Source: Kitagawia praeruptora
Taxonomy: Eukaryota > Streptophyta > Magnoliopsida > Apiales > Apiaceae
DNA length: 64,000 nucleotides
Direction of reading: 5' to 3'
Assembly (NCBI GenBank): GCA_037693485.1
Contig: CM075346.1
Coordinates: 94,718,501-94,782,500 of the forward strand
Position 1 is the first letter of the stretch. Each line of letters begins with the position of its first letter. Shown here piece by piece: positions 1 through 10,252 of the stretch. The position numbers were made by a program, and so were the translations under genes. The notes beneath the pieces were generated by a model that saw nothing but the letters and a program-made list of their open reading frames with translations, made no database searches and had not been told where the DNA came from.

Positions 1-302
1 ACTGGATTCAACGCGCCCGCGTGCAGTCTTAGTGTTTTCTGAGCGCGCCCGCGCGGTCCTGCTACACAAACTGATTTTGTTTTTTTAAGATGATTTCTCC
101 TCCGCTTCTGAATGCAACTCCAAGCACTTGTTCTATTGAGCTTAAAAACACCATAAAAATACTAAAAGTTCCATTCTTGCACTTGGAAGTATATCCTGCA
201 CAATTCTCATAAAAAGAAATCAAAACACACCAATACTTGAGATACAAGACACCAATTTAAGCCGAAATAGAATGATCCAAGTGGATATAAATCCACTTAT
301 CA
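1..302 (-). mobile_element. Element H: start of an Athila-like LTR, minus strand, partial
   Basis: Read on the minus strand, this segment begins at 302 with the same LTR start seen in elements A, B and E: TGATAAGTGGAT, then ATCCACTTGG and a GGCTTAAATTG motif. Bases 303-307 (atcta) continue the LTR of element B, matching agatctacttcatc at 5351, so H was inserted into B's 5' LTR. Bases 1-60 are rich in GCGCCCGCGC, like the GC-rich patch in A's LTR. The rest of H and its other TSD lie left of the window. Confidence 0.7.
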
Positions 303-1199
303 ATCTATTTCATCTTTTCTATTCTTCTATGCTCGTTTTGGATTTGTTTTCTAAACTCTATTACTCTTATTTAATATTCAGATCTTGTTTCATTATCATG
401 GTTTCACTTGATCCCATGATGACGAGAGGTTCAATTACGAACTAATCGTTGTCATGGGATTCTAACGGATTTATTTATGGAGTTTAGTATCTTGATGCTT
501 TAAAGATCTATGTGTGATGTATATTTGATATCCTCGTATGGTTATGCTTAATTGTTAGATGCGTAGCTAACATCTAATTTGTTAATCTCTTGTGAAGTGA
601 AAGTGGATCTTGAGATTTAGAACTTGTCATGATGCTAGCATAGGTTCATGATTGTTTATCAACATGATTCGTAGTATGAGATGAGAATACTTATATTGCC
701 CTGTGTGATCTTAATGGATAACTTGCTCTTCAACCGTTATGTTTTCAAATTCTATAGACATATAGGGTCTAAGCATAATTGGTGTCTATTCATCTTCTAT
801 CTCTTTTGTGGATGTATGTTTAGTTTGGTATACGTATGCTGACTGGTAGCGTGTACTTGTTTCGTGTTATCCGATCAGATATCATAACCATTGCATATAG
901 TGATTAAAGGCGTTAGATCTAAGCAAAGTATTTAATGAAGTTAGGATCCCATGTTTTCTCTTGCAGAAGTAATTCGATTCCAATTCTTGTTAGTTAGTTA
1001 ATTCTTAGCTTGTTAATTTAATTCTTAGTTAATTTAGTTTATTAAACCCAAAATTGTTATTTGTCTTAGCAGTGAATAATAATCATACATTGTTGCATAG
1101 GTACTAATCTGAATTAAAAACCAGATCTCCGTGGGAACGAACTTGACTTATTCATATATTACTTGTGACCACGTACGCTTGCGTGATTTTGTGTAAACA
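303..1199 (+). repeat. 5' LTR of element B (3' portion)
   Basis: It matches the split 3' LTR from 5353 onward (catcttttctattcttctat and following) and ends gtgtaaaca, just before the primer site. The upstream part, with the TATA box, is displaced left of the window by element H. No gene is seen. Confidence 0.85.
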
Positions 1200-1205
1200 A
1201 GTTTT

Positions 1206-1223
1206 TGGCGTCGCTGTCGGGGA
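1206..1223 (+). other. Primer binding site of B, tRNA-Asp type, mutated
   Basis: TGGCGTCGCTGTCGGGGA differs at two Cs from the A and E sites (TGGCGCCGCTGCCGGGGA). That motif is complementary to the 3' end of plant tRNA-Asp, the primer of Athila-type elements. The two C-to-T changes fit decay of methylated DNA. Confidence 0.75.
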
Positions 1224-1349
1224 TCATTGGTGTTTTATTTTTAGTTTATGTGCTTGTCAATAGTGGTCGGTAGATTTCACTGACTCGGATTTATTTTTCT
1301 TACCTATCTTGTTTAGTTCGGTGTGTTTCAAGTACTTGAGTGTTTGAAG

Positions 1350-2267
1350 ATGGCATGCGAGGAGTTGCCATGGTGGGCATATTCGAGGACATCCATGCCT
1401 CAGCAATGTGAGCAGTGTTTGGGCGTTCATGAGACCTCACAATATTGTTACTACGAATGAGTTGATCCATATGTCACTTATGAGGAACAACCATATTTTC
1501 AATACCATCCTCAACAGTACCAGCAAGATGTTCCAAATATGTCATATTTCTTTGGTAGTGAAGAGTTTCAACATCAGCAACCTACTCCTACTTTTTAGTC
1601 AGATGAGGTTGATGCTATGGAGGAGCTTAGGATGCTTACAAAGAGTAATGAGGAGTCTCTCAAATCTTTAGAGATACTAGTTGCTCGAGTTGTGAGTGCT
1701 GTGGAACAAGAGAAACAACAATTCATACTAGAGGCAATTCCAGAAAATAACGGTGACTTGGAGCAAGGTACTGCATGCTTAATTGAGGAAGACAAATTCC
1801 AAGGTGAGGTGAGCATTCGCAAGCCATGTGAGGAATTTGATCATGCTAGGATGGTGGATGATTTGGAAAGGGCACTATTTGGGACAGACACTGTTGAGCT
1901 GCACAAATTTCAAGAATTGGTATGTGCGTACCAAGAGGCTGATGACCATGGGAAAGATGCAGATCTTCTACTTGTCTCAGTGTATAAAGATGGAGGTAGC
2001 GCATTAGAGCCAATGGAGGAAGTTCTCTGTGAGGAACCAAAGGCTTCAGCAACTTACATTTACCCTCCTCCATTATATTCAAGCAAAGCCCGTGAATGTG
2101 TGTTGTTCTACAAATTGACAGATTTTGGGTCAACAGATGAAGGCAATGGAACAGGACATAGTTGTTATATGAATAGGCCAAACGAGGAGAAGGGGCAGAA
2201 AGTGTGCCGCCGTGATGGCGATGAAGTCTCACGAAGAGATGACCAGGCCAACTATTATCATCCTTAA
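1350..2267 (+). pseudogene. Degenerate gag C-terminal ORF of element B
   Basis: One frame starts at ATG 1350 and runs to 2267, with in-frame stops at 1458-1460 (TGA) and 1596-1598 (TAG). The start encodes a zinc-knuckle-like CEQCLGVHETSQYC (CX2CX3HX5C). A Tyr/Gln-rich stretch follows, then a helical piece around 1617 (EELRMLTKSNEESLKSL) that aligns with EELRLMAKSNALSLQRI in the ORF of element E. This order (knuckle, Q-rich, leucine-heptad helix) is that of the Athila gag C-terminus. There is no protease, RT or integrase after it. The last 216 codons (from 1617) are still open. I read it as a decayed gag tail; translation from the internal ATG is not excluded. Confidence 0.65.
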
Positions 2268-2284
2268 TGGAGGCTTGGACGTAG

Positions 2285-2332
2285 TCAAGCTATTGACGTT
2301 AAAGAAGCGCTTCGTGGGAGGCAACCCATGCA
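2285..2332 (+). other. Conserved AGCGCTT / GGGAGGCAACCC hairpin motif (B)
   Basis: Just after the gag relic comes gtcaagctattgacgttaaa, then agaagcgcttcgtggg, aggcaa, cccatg. GTGGG pairs with CCCAT/C around an AGGCAA loop. The motif recurs in A (8096-8143) and in E on the minus strand (27364-27411), each time at the end of the ORF. Motifs of this kind are widespread in plant Athila-like elements. Its job is unknown; an RNA structure for packaging or a post-gag signal is a guess. Confidence 0.6.
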
Positions 2333-2354
2333 TTAGTGTAGGTTTAAAAAAAAA

Positions 2355-2705
2355 AAATTGCAACAGGGACTTACTCGCGCCGCAGCGCCGAACGAGCGAC
2401 ACAGCCTCCAAAGTTTCTGTCCAGGAAGGTCAGTGGTATTATTTTTGGTTTTAATTTTGTTTATTTTTATTTTTGTTTTTCAAAAAAAAATTGATTTGAA
2501 TAAAAAAAAAAAGAAAAAAAATTGTCAACAGGAACTTCACCGCGCCACCGCGCCAGATCGGCGCCACAGCCTGCTAAAGTCACTGGCCAGGAGAGTTTTG
2601 GGTTGTAAAAAAAAAAAAAAATAATAATAATAGCAATAGGTTCCGCGCGCCGGAGCGCCAATTTGAAGCCATGGCCTCGAATGGTTTCTGCCAGTGAGTA
2701 AATCA
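2355..2705 (+). repeat. Three degenerate GC-rich blocks separated by A tracts
   Basis: Blocks near 2355-2440, 2525-2600 and 2630-2705 each read roughly caacaggnacttc, cgcgccnncgcgcc, ggccacagcct, then tttctgncaggn. Poly(A)/T stretches separate them. The copies are clearly related but diverged. No ORF of substance is seen. Confidence 0.55.
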
Positions 2706-4806
2706 CGAGCCTGTATGTGGTATTTATGTGTTTTAAAACATATAAAACCAATTCTAACCCCTTTTCTTATATTCTCCCCATCTAAAATCCTAATTCTAAT
2801 CCTATATTAATTCCAAATCATTCCCAATCCATCTCCTATTTCAATTTTTTTTAAATTTTTTTTTCCCAAATCTATATACACCTATATATACACACAAATC
2901 CTACCTCATTCAAATTATATTTCCTACAATTAATTTCAAGGCTTCAAGATTCATGTTTGGGGGATTTTTAATTGCAAGCTTCACCTCTCCGGTTCGTATT
3001 TGGGGTATATTTCTTCATTTTATTTTGATATTACGAATTGTGTTCTTGCATTATTAGGGTTGTGTGTTCTTGATTATTTGGGGGTATTTGTGAGTTCGAA
3101 TTTTTTGTGGATTTTGGTGAATTTTGTGAGTTGGGTATTGATTTTTATGGCACCTAAGCGTCAACAAGGTAGTACTAGTACCCGTCCAACCTCGGAAATT
3201 TGTGTCGGTGGAAGCTCAAAACGAGTATGATAAATTGATGGCGAGGTCGATTACTAAAGAAAGAGAGTTTTTACCGGTCACCCATTCGGATTTGGTTCGT
3301 AGGACGAGTAGGTATGTTTTCTGCTTTCCCTCGTATTTACTTCCATTCAATGCGGACATTGAATATTTTAAGTTTGGGGGTGGTTTAGGGGATTAGTAGT
3401 TGTTGTATTATGTGTTCATATAGGATATCATGTTTGCATAATAGTAGTAATTCATGCATGTTTATTTATGTTATCTACGTTTGTTTCATATAGGACATTC
3501 TGTTTTTTTATATATATTTTTATTTTCGTATACCATGTGAGTTCATTTTAGTTTTTTTATATATATTTTTATTTTCGTATACCATGTGAGTTCATTTTAG
3601 TTGCATTTTCATGGCATGCATATTTCATGATCCATTAGAACGAGCTAATTCTGATTGGTAGGTAGATGTTTAATTGAGTGTGGTAATGATGAGTAGAGGG
3701 TTGATTTATAGTTCCTACAAAATTGACTTGCATGTTACGGGAACAAATTTTTTACACAGTCTCATAGGGTGCTTTTGGGCTAGGTTAGGGTCATGCTTGT
3801 TTGGATGTTTTGAGATTTAATCACTTGATTATATTTAAAATTTTCGTTATTCCCTTGATGGCGTAGGAGCACTAAAGTTTAAGTTTAGGGAAAACCAGGG
3901 ATTTCATGCTAGTTATAATTATTTGTCAAATAATGGCTATGTGTCAAATGGCTAGTAGTTGGTTCATATTTATATGAGTAGTCTAGGGTTGGAATGGAGA
4001 ATTCTCATTCCAGATTGCATATGAAAAAAAAAGAAAAAAAAATCAGAAAAAAAAGAAAAAAAAGAGAGTCAAAAGTCCAACTGTTAAATGCAAAATTAAC
4101 TAGGATGAGCTCTTTAATACTCGAGCAATTAAGTTCTAGGGGACTTTGTGCCTAGTGACCTAAGGCTTTTATAGTCTGGGATCCACTAACCTAACGCTCG
4201 TTACATGGGTAATATTGTATAAGCCTTTTGGGGTCTCATCCATTGCACGGTTAAATAAGCATGCGTTATTGTATATAGTATTATGTGTCGTAGTTGTTAG
4301 TAATAAAGCATGAATTCTTGTCTACCTTGGGTAAGGATGGAGGTGTTCCTAGGTTATGAAGTGTCTACAGCCTATTTTATTTATAAACTTGTGATTGTCT
4401 TGGCGAAGAACAAGTATGATTTTGATCTAGTTTTGGAAGTATTTCTGATGAGCATCGCACACACGCACGTTTCTGTTCATGTATTGTTAGTATACGGGGA
4501 CTTAGTTGAGCTCTATTTGGATTTAGTTGCATTCTTTGAGATATTTGCTTGCTAGTTGGTTTTGGTTAGTTTAAAGGGGATCCTTGCATTTTCATATTAG
4601 TTGCATTGCATTAGGTTATATGGATTTTGTGGGTACATTCGCAATAGGCCCTCACGAGACCTTACTCGTCCACTAGGGCTGCCTAGGGGTTTAAAAGGCT
4701 TGTTGCATATGCCAAATGCAACCGTGATCACCTACGGAAGTGGTACTAATTAGTTAGTTATAATTGTTAATGCTTGAGGACAAACATCGGTTTAAGTTTG
4801 GGGGTG
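2706..4806 (+). other. Non-coding 3' interior of B with repeated polypurine tracts
   Basis: No gene is recognisable. A 49-bp direct duplication spans 3501-3600. Purine tracts TTAAGTTTGGGGG occur at about 3368-3380 and immediately before the 3' LTR (4792-4806), with a decayed copy (taagtttaggg) at about 3880. An A-rich tract lies at 4022-4066. The segment is collinear with 8820-10252 of A and, inverted, with 25911-27363 of E, so it is conserved non-coding sequence of the family. Confidence 0.7.
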
Positions 4807-5757
4807 TGATAAGTGGATTTTATATCCACTTGGAACATTCTATATCGGCTTAAATTGATTGTCTTGGACTCAAGTTTGTTGTAGTTTTGATGTGTTTTGT
4901 GTAGTTGTACAGGTTTGCAAGAATGTCGATTATGGTGGATGCTTCTGTCGTTTTTGGAGGTTAAATTAATTAAAATTCGGATTTTCCGGGAAGCTTGCGC
5001 AGTCTACACTGTTTTGGCCATATCTGGAGTTCTAGAAGTCCGTTTTCAGCGATCTTACTGTCCACGCGAAGCTTGGGAGATTTTCTACAACATGCGATAG
5101 GTCTTACACGGGCAGGTTGCATGTGTTGGGCGCAGGAAGCACGGCAATCAGACTGATGAGATCAGGAAATTACTGTTTTGCCCTTTTCAAGTTCGAATTG
5201 TATTTTGGGCAGTTTTAATACCTTAATTGAATTCTAATTGTAATAGAAGGTAATTTCTTGCTGGGCAAGAATTATAGAGCCTATATAAACACATCCTATC
5301 ATTGTAATTTGTATAACACATCCAACGCTCGTGACAAGCAACGGAGATCTAGATCTACTTCATCTTTTCTATTCTTCTATGCTCATTTTGGATTTGTTTT
5401 CTAAACTTTATTACTCTTATTTAATATTCAGATCTTGTTTCATTATCATGGTTTCACTTGATCCCATGATGACGAGAGGTTCAATTACGAACTAATCGTT
5501 GTCATGGGATTCTAACGGATTTATTTATGGAGTTTAGTATCTTGATGCTTTAAATATCTGCGTGTGATGTATATTTGATATCCTCGTATGGTTATGCTTA
5601 ATTGTTAGATGCGTAGCTAACATCTAATTTGTTAATCTCTTGTGAAGTGAAAGTGGATCTTGAGATTTAGAACTTGACATGCTAGCATAGGTTCATGATT
5701 GTTTATCAACATGATTCGTAGTATGAGATGAGAATACTTATATTGCCCTGTGTGATC
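4807..5757 (+). repeat. 3' LTR of element B, piece 1
   Basis: It starts TGATAAGTGGAT right after the polypurine tract. A TATATAAA box lies at 5282-5289, in the same setting (cctatataaacacatcct) as in A's LTR. The piece stops at 5757, where element A begins, and the target tgatc (5753-5757) is repeated at 11479-11483. Confidence 0.9.
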
Positions 5758-6983
5758 TGATAAGTGGATTTTATATCCACTTGGAATGCTTCCGTTCGGC
5801 TTAAATTGATTGTTTTGGACTCAAGTTTGTGTAGTTTTGATGTGTTTTGTGTAGTTGTGCAGGTTTGCAAGAATATCTAAGCTTTTGTCGTTTTTGGAGA
5901 TTTAATTGATTAAAATTCGGATTTTCTGGGTAGGTTGCGCAGTCTTCACTGTTTTGGCCATATCTGGAGTTCTACAAGTCCGTTTGAGGCCCATAAGCTG
6001 TCCACGCGAAGCCTGGGAAATTTTCTATAATTCTAAACAGGAGCTAGCCGCGCTGAGAGCGCCCTGCCCGCGCTGAGAGCGCCCGAAATCGCTGGAAATT
6101 ATGAAATTCTATCCTGTTTCGAATTAAATTGTATTTTTAGGTCTTTTCTTGTTGGAAAAGTATTCTAGGGCCTATATAAACACATCCTACCATTGTAAAT
6201 CATAACAATTGATAGATAACAATTCATAGATAACAATTGATAGCTTTTAATCGTATCAAGGTACTTTCGATCTTCAATTCTTTCTTCAATATTATGTTTT
6301 CATTCATTATCATTATTATTATGTTTTCTTTATTAAATATGTGTAACTAATTCTCTAATCTGAGGATTGGGTAGTATTCCTTGGTATTCATGCATGCTTG
6401 ATTACGTGATTTTCTGCTTTGCTGATCTGTTAATGAGATCTTAACACAATTAGAAGAGTAGCTAACTTTTGATTGTATTCTAGGGATTGTAATAAGCTTG
6501 GGAGAGAAGTTGCAATCTTAGTACATGATTTAACAGACATAATTTGAATATTAGATCGGGAGATTAATAGGAGAATTGTGAGACATATAATTCTTGGCAC
6601 TCAACAGTTTATAGATATACTTTGATTGTATCACGGGAGTGACAATTAGGGTGTAGCTGTAGGCACTATATTGTAACCTGGGAGGGTACAGTATAACTTT
6701 AGAAGAATTGTTTTCAGCAAGGTAGGAACACAGATATCACGTTAATATTGAGCATGTATTGAGACCAAGTGAAGAACCCCAGTTCTTAGATTGTTTTCCC
6801 ATATATTTAAATCTCAGTTTAAAATCAATTCTTAGTGCTTATAATTAGTTCTTGGTTAATTTAGTTAATACACAAACCCACAATTCTTCTCACACACTTC
6901 TAGACGTAAAGAGATAAGAAACCTGAACTTTGTATTAAATTTAGTCCTTCCCTGCGAACGAACACATAAAAATACTACTAACA
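5758..6983 (+). repeat. 5' LTR of element A
   Basis: The LTR is TG...CA bounded, with a TATATAAA box at 6173-6180. An inverted repeat AAGTGGAT / ATCCACTT sits at the very start. Two copies of ccgcgctgagagcgccc lie at about 6047-6081. A 5' flank match to B's LTR confirms the boundary. Confidence 0.95.
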
Positions 6984-6986
6984 AAT

Positions 6987-7004
6987 TGGCGCCGCTGCCG
7001 GGGA
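6987..7004 (+). other. Primer binding site of A (tRNA-Asp type)
   Basis: TGGCGCCGCTGCCGGGGA starts three bases after the LTR end and is complementary to the 3' end of plant tRNA-Asp. Confidence 0.85.
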
Positions 7005-7121
7005 AGGAAGTATAGTTGAGTTTAGGTTAATTGTTTCTTATTGTTTAGATTTTATCTTTGTATATATTTTTCTTTTCTTTCTTTTTGTATTTCTTTCTTT
7101 GGTTTTGAGGAGAGAGACTAG

Positions 7122-8075
7122 ATGGAGTACAATTTTGGTTGGAACAACGCTCAGAATTTCTACAACAGTCAGGAACAATATCAAGACTTCAATCCTTACC
7201 CACAATTCAATTCCTATGAGGATTGTAATGCGTATCAGGTGAATTCGTTCTATTCTGAGAACTCATTTTATGCTCCATATGCCCCTAGCAATGATTATTC
7301 ATATTCGTTTGAAAATCAATATCATGATGCTGTTAATCCATATATGTGTAATGATGTTGATACGAGTTTAACTCAGTCTAATCCTTCTTTACCTGCTGAT
7401 TGGGAGATTGCACTCAATAAAATAATTCAAGGAACTCAGTCTAATCCTCCTTTACTTTCTTTGGGAGTTTTTGATGAACCAACTTTAGAAATTGCTAGTG
7501 ATAATGATATTCCATGTGATTCAATAGCTTGGTACGAGGAGAATGCTAAACTAAATAATTTTATTTGGGAAGTTCGAGCAGTGTGGTATGAAGGATGTTA
7601 TCGAACTCCTCCTTGTGTCAATTTTCCTCTATGCCATGATTCTTGTTTAGCAATTGATGATAATGTTGTGTCTGATGAGTCTACTGGTGTAGTTGATAAT
7701 TGTCCCATGCGCATTAATGATAATTTGGATGCAATTGAAATTCTACCAAATTTAGAAAATTTTGAGCTTAATACATTGGTAGACGAGATTAAAATTGATG
7801 AGTGTCCAATTATAAAAGAGAAGGAAGTTAAGATTGAGGAAGTTGAAAATCTTGCTTTAGAGTATAAGGATCCGATTTGGGAGGAGTATATGAGTCGTAC
7901 TTATAATGATTATTCTGACGACTTTTCTAGCTATTTTGATGTTTCTAAGTCTCTTGAGCATGATAGGTTCTTGGAAGTTTTCGTACCTTTCAATGAATCT
8001 AAGGTTTATTTGCACAATATGCTTATATTAGAAATTCGTAGATATGTGCATCTGTTTGCTTTTTATCCTCATTGA
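7122..8075 (+). CDS. 317-codon ORF of element A, gag-position protein of unknown function
   Basis: The ATG lies 118 nt after the primer site and the frame is open to 8075. The first ~90 residues are rich in Asn, Tyr, Phe and Gln; the rest is acidic, with Asp/Glu/Ile/Asn-rich stretches (for example KIDECPIIKEKEVKIEEVE). I see no zinc knuckle, protease, RT, integrase, signal peptide or membrane segment. It occupies the place of the gag relics in B and E and is followed by the same hairpin motif. In a very young element with a clean frame it may be translated. The low-complexity N-terminus suggests a disordered or self-assembling region, which is inference only. Confidence 0.6.
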   Translation: MEYNFGWNNAQNFYNSQEQYQDFNPYPQFNSYEDCNAYQVNSFYSENSFYAPYAPSNDYSYSFENQYHDAVNPYMCNDVDTSLTQSNPSLPADWEIALNKIIQGTQSNPPLLSLGVFDEPTLEIASDNDIPCDSIAWYEENAKLNNFIWEVRAVWYEGCYRTPPCVNFPLCHDSCLAIDDNVVSDESTGVVDNCPMRINDNLDAIEILPNLENFELNTLVDEIKIDECPIIKEKEVKIEEVENLALEYKDPIWEEYMSRTYNDYSDDFSSYFDVSKSLEHDRFLEVFVPFNESKVYLHNMLILEIRRYVHLFAFYPH

Positions 8076-8095
8076 AGTTTCCAGGTATAATCGGC

Positions 8096-8143
8096 GTCAA
8101 GCTATTGACGTTAAAGAAGCGCTTCTTGGGAGGCAACCCAAGC
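8096..8143 (+). other. Conserved AGCGCTT / GGGAGGCAACCC hairpin motif (A)
   Basis: The block begins ggcgtcaagctattgacg, then agaagcgcttcttggg. CTTGGG (8125-8130) pairs perfectly with CCCAAG (8137-8142) around AGGCAA. It lies 20 nt after the ORF stop, as in B and E. Confidence 0.65.
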
Positions 8144-8228
8144 ATTTTTGTACCTTGGTGTAGCATAGGATTTTTATTTCTTTCTTTCAAAAAAAAAATA
8201 AAAAAAAATATACAGAACAGAATAGTAC

Positions 8229-8423
8229 AAGGCTGACAGCGCCACAAAGCTTTCAGCGCCCTATAACGCAGCACAGGCCTGCGCCAACAGCGCCCAACCG
8301 CTCCCAGCGCCAAGACACGCTGTTGCAAACGGCGCAACAGGCGCCACAGCGCTCCCAGCGCCATGACACGCTGTTCCCTCCTGCGCAACTGGCGCCAGCG
8401 CGCTGTCAGCGCCCTGCTCTCCT
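8229..8423 (+). repeat. CAGCGCC-rich patch of element A
   Basis: About ten copies of a degenerate cagcgcc/gcgccacagcgct word lie in 195 bp of otherwise AT-rich DNA. The phrase ctcccagcgcca, followed by (a/t)gacacgctgtt, occurs twice. The minus-strand frames across it are Ala/Leu-rich by composition only. Confidence 0.6.
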
Positions 8424-10252
8424 AGAATGTGCGATTTTTTGCCCTTAATCCCCAATTTTCTTCACTTCTTTTATCCATTCTCATATCCTATTTCTATTAT
8501 ATACCCAAATCTTCAACCTATCATCTTCAACTCCTATCCTAACTTAAATTCAAATCTTAAACACACCCAAATCCTATTCTACATCTAATTTCATCTAAAT
8601 TATTTACATCCCCAAATATATATACCCACCTATACATACAAATCCAATTCCTTTTCTACTTCTTTAAGTCTCTAAAAATTCAATTCTAAAGAGGAATTAA
8701 TTGCAAGTTCACCTCTCCGATTCGTATTGGCTTCTTGTGAGTTGGGTATTGATTCTTATGGCTCCTAGCGTGGATGAGGTGGTGTAAGGCGCATTTCAGG
8801 TATGTTCTGTTGTCCCTTGTATTTACTTCCATTCAATGAGGGCATTGAATATTTTAAGTTTGGGGGTAATTTGGGGGATTAGTAGTGTATGTTGTATATA
8901 TTGTTGTATTTTGTGTTCATATAGGATATCATGTTTGCATAGTAGTGATAGTTCATGCATGATTGTTATGTTCGTATTATCTACGTTTGTCTCATATAGG
9001 ACATTTTGTTTTATTTTCGTATACCATGTGAGTTTTCATTTAGTTGCATTATCATGGCATGCATATTTCATGATCCCTTAGGACGAGCTGATTCTGATTG
9101 ATAGGTGGATGTTGATTTGGGTGTGATGATGATGAGTAGAGGGCTGATTTATAGTTTCTATGAAATTGACTTGCATGTTACGGGAACAAAATTTATTACA
9201 CAGTCTCATTGGGGTGCTTTTGGGCTAGGTTAGGGTCATGCCTGTGGGATGTTTTGAGATTTAATCACTTGTTTATATTTAGAATTTTCGTTATTCCCTT
9301 TATAGCGTAGGAACATTAAAGTCTAAGTTTGGGGGAAACCAGGAATTTTCATGCTAGTTGTTAATAATTTTCAATAATGGCTAGGTGTCAAATGGCTAGT
9401 AGCCGGCTCATATTTATATGAGTAGTCTTGGAAATGAGAAAGGCTCATTCCAGATTGCAGAAAAAAAAAGAAGAAAAAAAAAAGAAAAAAAAAAGAGAAA
9501 AAAAAAAGAGTCAATAAGTTATTTGTTTATATGCAAAATTAACCAGAGTGAGCTCTTTAATACTCGAGTAATTAAGTCTGAGGGGACTTAGTCCTAGTAA
9601 CCTAAAGCCCTTGTGGTTTGGGATTGCTGACCTAACACTCGCTACATGGGTATTATTGTATAAGCCTTTTGGGGTCTCATTCATTGCACGGTTAAATAAG
9701 CATGCGTATTGTATATAGTGTCGTAGTTTAGTAATAAAGCATGAGTTTCTGTCTACCTTGGATAAGGGTGGAGGTGTTCCTAGGTTATGAAGTGTCTACA
9801 GTCTATTCTGATTATAAACCTGTGATTGTCTTGACGGAAAGCATGTATGATTTTTGACCTAGTTTTGGGAGTATTTCTGATGAGCATCGCACACACGCAC
9901 GTTTCTGTTCATGTATTTGTTAGTATACGGGGATTTAGTCGAGCTCTGCTTGGATTTGTTACATTCATTGAGATATTTGCTTGTTAGTTGGTGTTGGTGA
10001 GTTTCAAGGGGATCTTTGCATTTTTCATAGTAGTTGCATTCATGCATTGCATTGCATTAGGTTAAATGGATTTTGTGGGTACATTCGCTATAGACCCTCA
10101 CGAGACCTTACTCGTCCACTAGGGCTGCCTAGGGGTTTAAAGGGCTTGTTGCATATGCCAAATGCAACCGTGATCACCTACGGAAGTGGTACTAATTAGG
10201 TAGTTATAATTGTTTATGCTTGAGGACAAGCATCAGTTTAAGTTTGGGGGTT
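8424..10252 (+). other. Non-coding 3' interior of A with three polypurine tracts
   Basis: No gene is seen. TAAGTTTGGGGG occurs at about 8857-8868, 9325-9336 and 10239-10250; the last directly precedes the 3' LTR and is the functional PPT by position. A purine-only A/G tract lies at 9459-9511. The segment is collinear with 3300-4806 of B and the inverted 25911-27363 of E. Confidence 0.75.

Noticed and set aside
8023..8455. Minus-strand Ala/Leu/Arg-rich ORFs of 64-121 codons
   Set aside because: Produced by the cagcgcc repeat patch of element A; no start context or homologous frame in B or E.
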